Below are positions 5,186-5,474 of a stretch of 5,474 nucleotides of DNA, piece after piece; position 1 is the first letter of the stretch, and every line of letters begins with the position of its first letter. The DNA is taken from NCBI GenBank assembly GCA_951800155.1, contig CATOJL010000097.1, positions 1 through 5,474 of the forward strand. Direction: 5' to 3'. Made by a program: the position numbers and the translations under genes. The notes beneath the pieces are model-generated. The model worked only from the letters and a program-made list of their open reading frames with translations. It was not told the origin of the DNA and did no database searches. The DNA comes from an uncultured Bacilli bacterium. Its GTDB lineage: Bacteria; Bacillota_I; Bacilli_A; RF39; UBA660.

Positions 5186-5227
5186 AATTTCTTTCAAAAA
5201 AGTCATCTATAGAAATTAATTTTTTTT
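5186..5227 (+). terminator. Weak terminator after the remnant
   Basis: AATTTCT (5186-5192) pairs with AGAAATT (5211-5217) around an 18-nt loop, followed by a run of eight T (5220-5227). It lies 23 nt after the stop at 5163, which supports a real plus-strand transcript ending here. The stem is AT-rich and weak. Confidence 0.4.
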
Positions 5228-5318
5228 CTTTTAATATTCTTATTTCTTTCATTTGAGGTTGTGCAATAGTTAGGCTATTAAAATACAATATTATAAGCTT
5301 CATTCTATATCATAGGCA

Positions 5319-5324
5319 TATAAT
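5319..5324 (+). promoter_or_regulatory. Candidate -10 box for the right-edge transcript
   Basis: TATAAT is a perfect -10 sequence. No good -35 lies at 16-18 nt, so the evidence is only the -10 and its position. Transcription from it would begin near 5331, within the first hairpin of the leader-like region that precedes the Shine-Dalgarno at 5422-5429. From 5228 to 5318 I see nothing else. Confidence 0.25.
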
Positions 5325-5326
5325 TT

Positions 5327-5411
5327 AATACTATGGATTTCATAGTATTTTTGGTACTATAAAAGTGTAATAAATAATTACAAAAATGTGATTGAATATT
5401 ACACTTCTTTT
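5327..5411 (+). promoter_or_regulatory. Leader-like region with competing hairpins and a long stem-loop terminator
   Basis: AATACTATG (5327-5335) pairs perfectly with CATAGTATT (5341-5349) around a 5-nt loop. The same right arm, ATAGTA (5342-5347), can instead pair with TACTAT (5355-5360), so the two hairpins exclude each other. After that, AAGTGTAATA (5363-5372) pairs perfectly with TATTACACTT (5397-5406). Inside it, AATTACA (5376-5382) pairs with TGTGATT (5387-5393) with one wobble and an AAAA loop, giving a 17-pair stem with one 3x3 internal loop. TTCTTTTTATT follows. The whole looks like an attenuator or stacked terminators just before the ribosome site at 5422-5429. It matches no riboswitch class that I can recognise. 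Confidence 0.4.
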
Positions 5412-5428
5412 TATTATGATTGAGGTGA

Positions 5429-5474
5429 TTGGATAACGTAGGTCTTTTAGAGATAAAGTTCTCGTCACAAAAAG
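5429..5474 (+). CDS. Possible 5' end of a gene cut by the window edge
   Basis: GAGGTGAT (5422-5429) is the same ribosome-site form found before four other genes. The frame from TTG 5429 stays open to the edge (15 codons, starting LDNVGLLEIKF), but that TTG overlaps the site and is too close for normal initiation. No ATG or GTG follows in this frame before the edge. An ATG at 5416 gives only a six-residue peptide ending at 5434-5436. The true start, or whether a gene begins here at all, cannot be decided from this window. Confidence 0.2.
   Translation, partial: MDNVGLLEIKFSSQK

Noticed and set aside
4877..5212. Overlapping 111-codon plus-strand frame starting at ATG 4877.
   Set aside because: It is a hydrophobic, Ile/Leu/Arg-rich string typical of an out-of-frame reading of the better coding frame in 4873-5163, and it has no ribosome site.
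5160..5303. 47-codon minus-strand frame (start MKLIILYFNSL).
   Set aside because: It has no Shine-Dalgarno and lies antisense to a terminator. It looks locally protein-like at its centre, but the evidence is too thin to call a gene.

Overview
The window is AT-rich, uses ordinary bacterial gene signals, and carries a dacB-spmA-spmB cluster. This points to a low-GC Gram-positive (Bacillota) endospore former or a descendant of one. Bacilli/Erysipelotrichia-like gut lineages fit, but the sequence alone does not fix the genus. All recognisable genes use the standard code: Trp is TGG throughout, no TGA occurs inside an intact gene, and the stops used are TAA or TAG.

Layout. Positions 1-59 hold the unidentified 3' end of an upstream gene, followed by a terminator hairpin (87-110). 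A tightly packed sporulation operon runs from 135 to 2314: a D-Ala-D-Ala carboxypeptidase (dacB-like), spmA and spmB. The first two genes overlap by 7 nt and the last two abut with no gap. Next is an orphan 105-residue, Lys/Glu-rich protein with one C-terminal membrane helix (2367-2684), behind a good sigma-A promoter. A gene-free stretch (2685-2852) holds a protein-like open segment without a start codon. rluB (2879-3604) follows and meets fer, a single [4Fe-4S] ferredoxin on the minus strand (3612-3827), tail to tail. The two share one bidirectional terminator whose loop contains the rluB stop codon. From a compact divergent intergenic region starts a second orphan tail-anchored protein of 266 residues (3933-4733).

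The right end (4734-5474) is mostly non-coding. It has a perfect A6/T6 terminator-like hairpin, a protein-like reading frame with no usable start (probably the 3' remnant of a gene for an exported protein), and another weak terminator. Past that is a leader-like region with competing hairpins and a long stem-loop just upstream of a Shine-Dalgarno sequence at the window edge.

How the genes work together. By established knowledge of Bacillus and Clostridium, DacB trims peptide side chains in spore cortex peptidoglycan, and SpmA and SpmB are membrane proteins needed for full spore-core dehydration. RluB is a 23S rRNA pseudouridine synthase that lies next to the dacB-spmAB genes in Bacillus. The ferredoxin is a general electron carrier.

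A recurring local theme is the Shine-Dalgarno form GGTGAT, seen five times, each time soon after a -10-like box. I found no defence system, CRISPR array, insertion sequence, tRNA or rRNA. The least explained parts are the two tail-anchored orphan proteins and the right-hand 740 bp.
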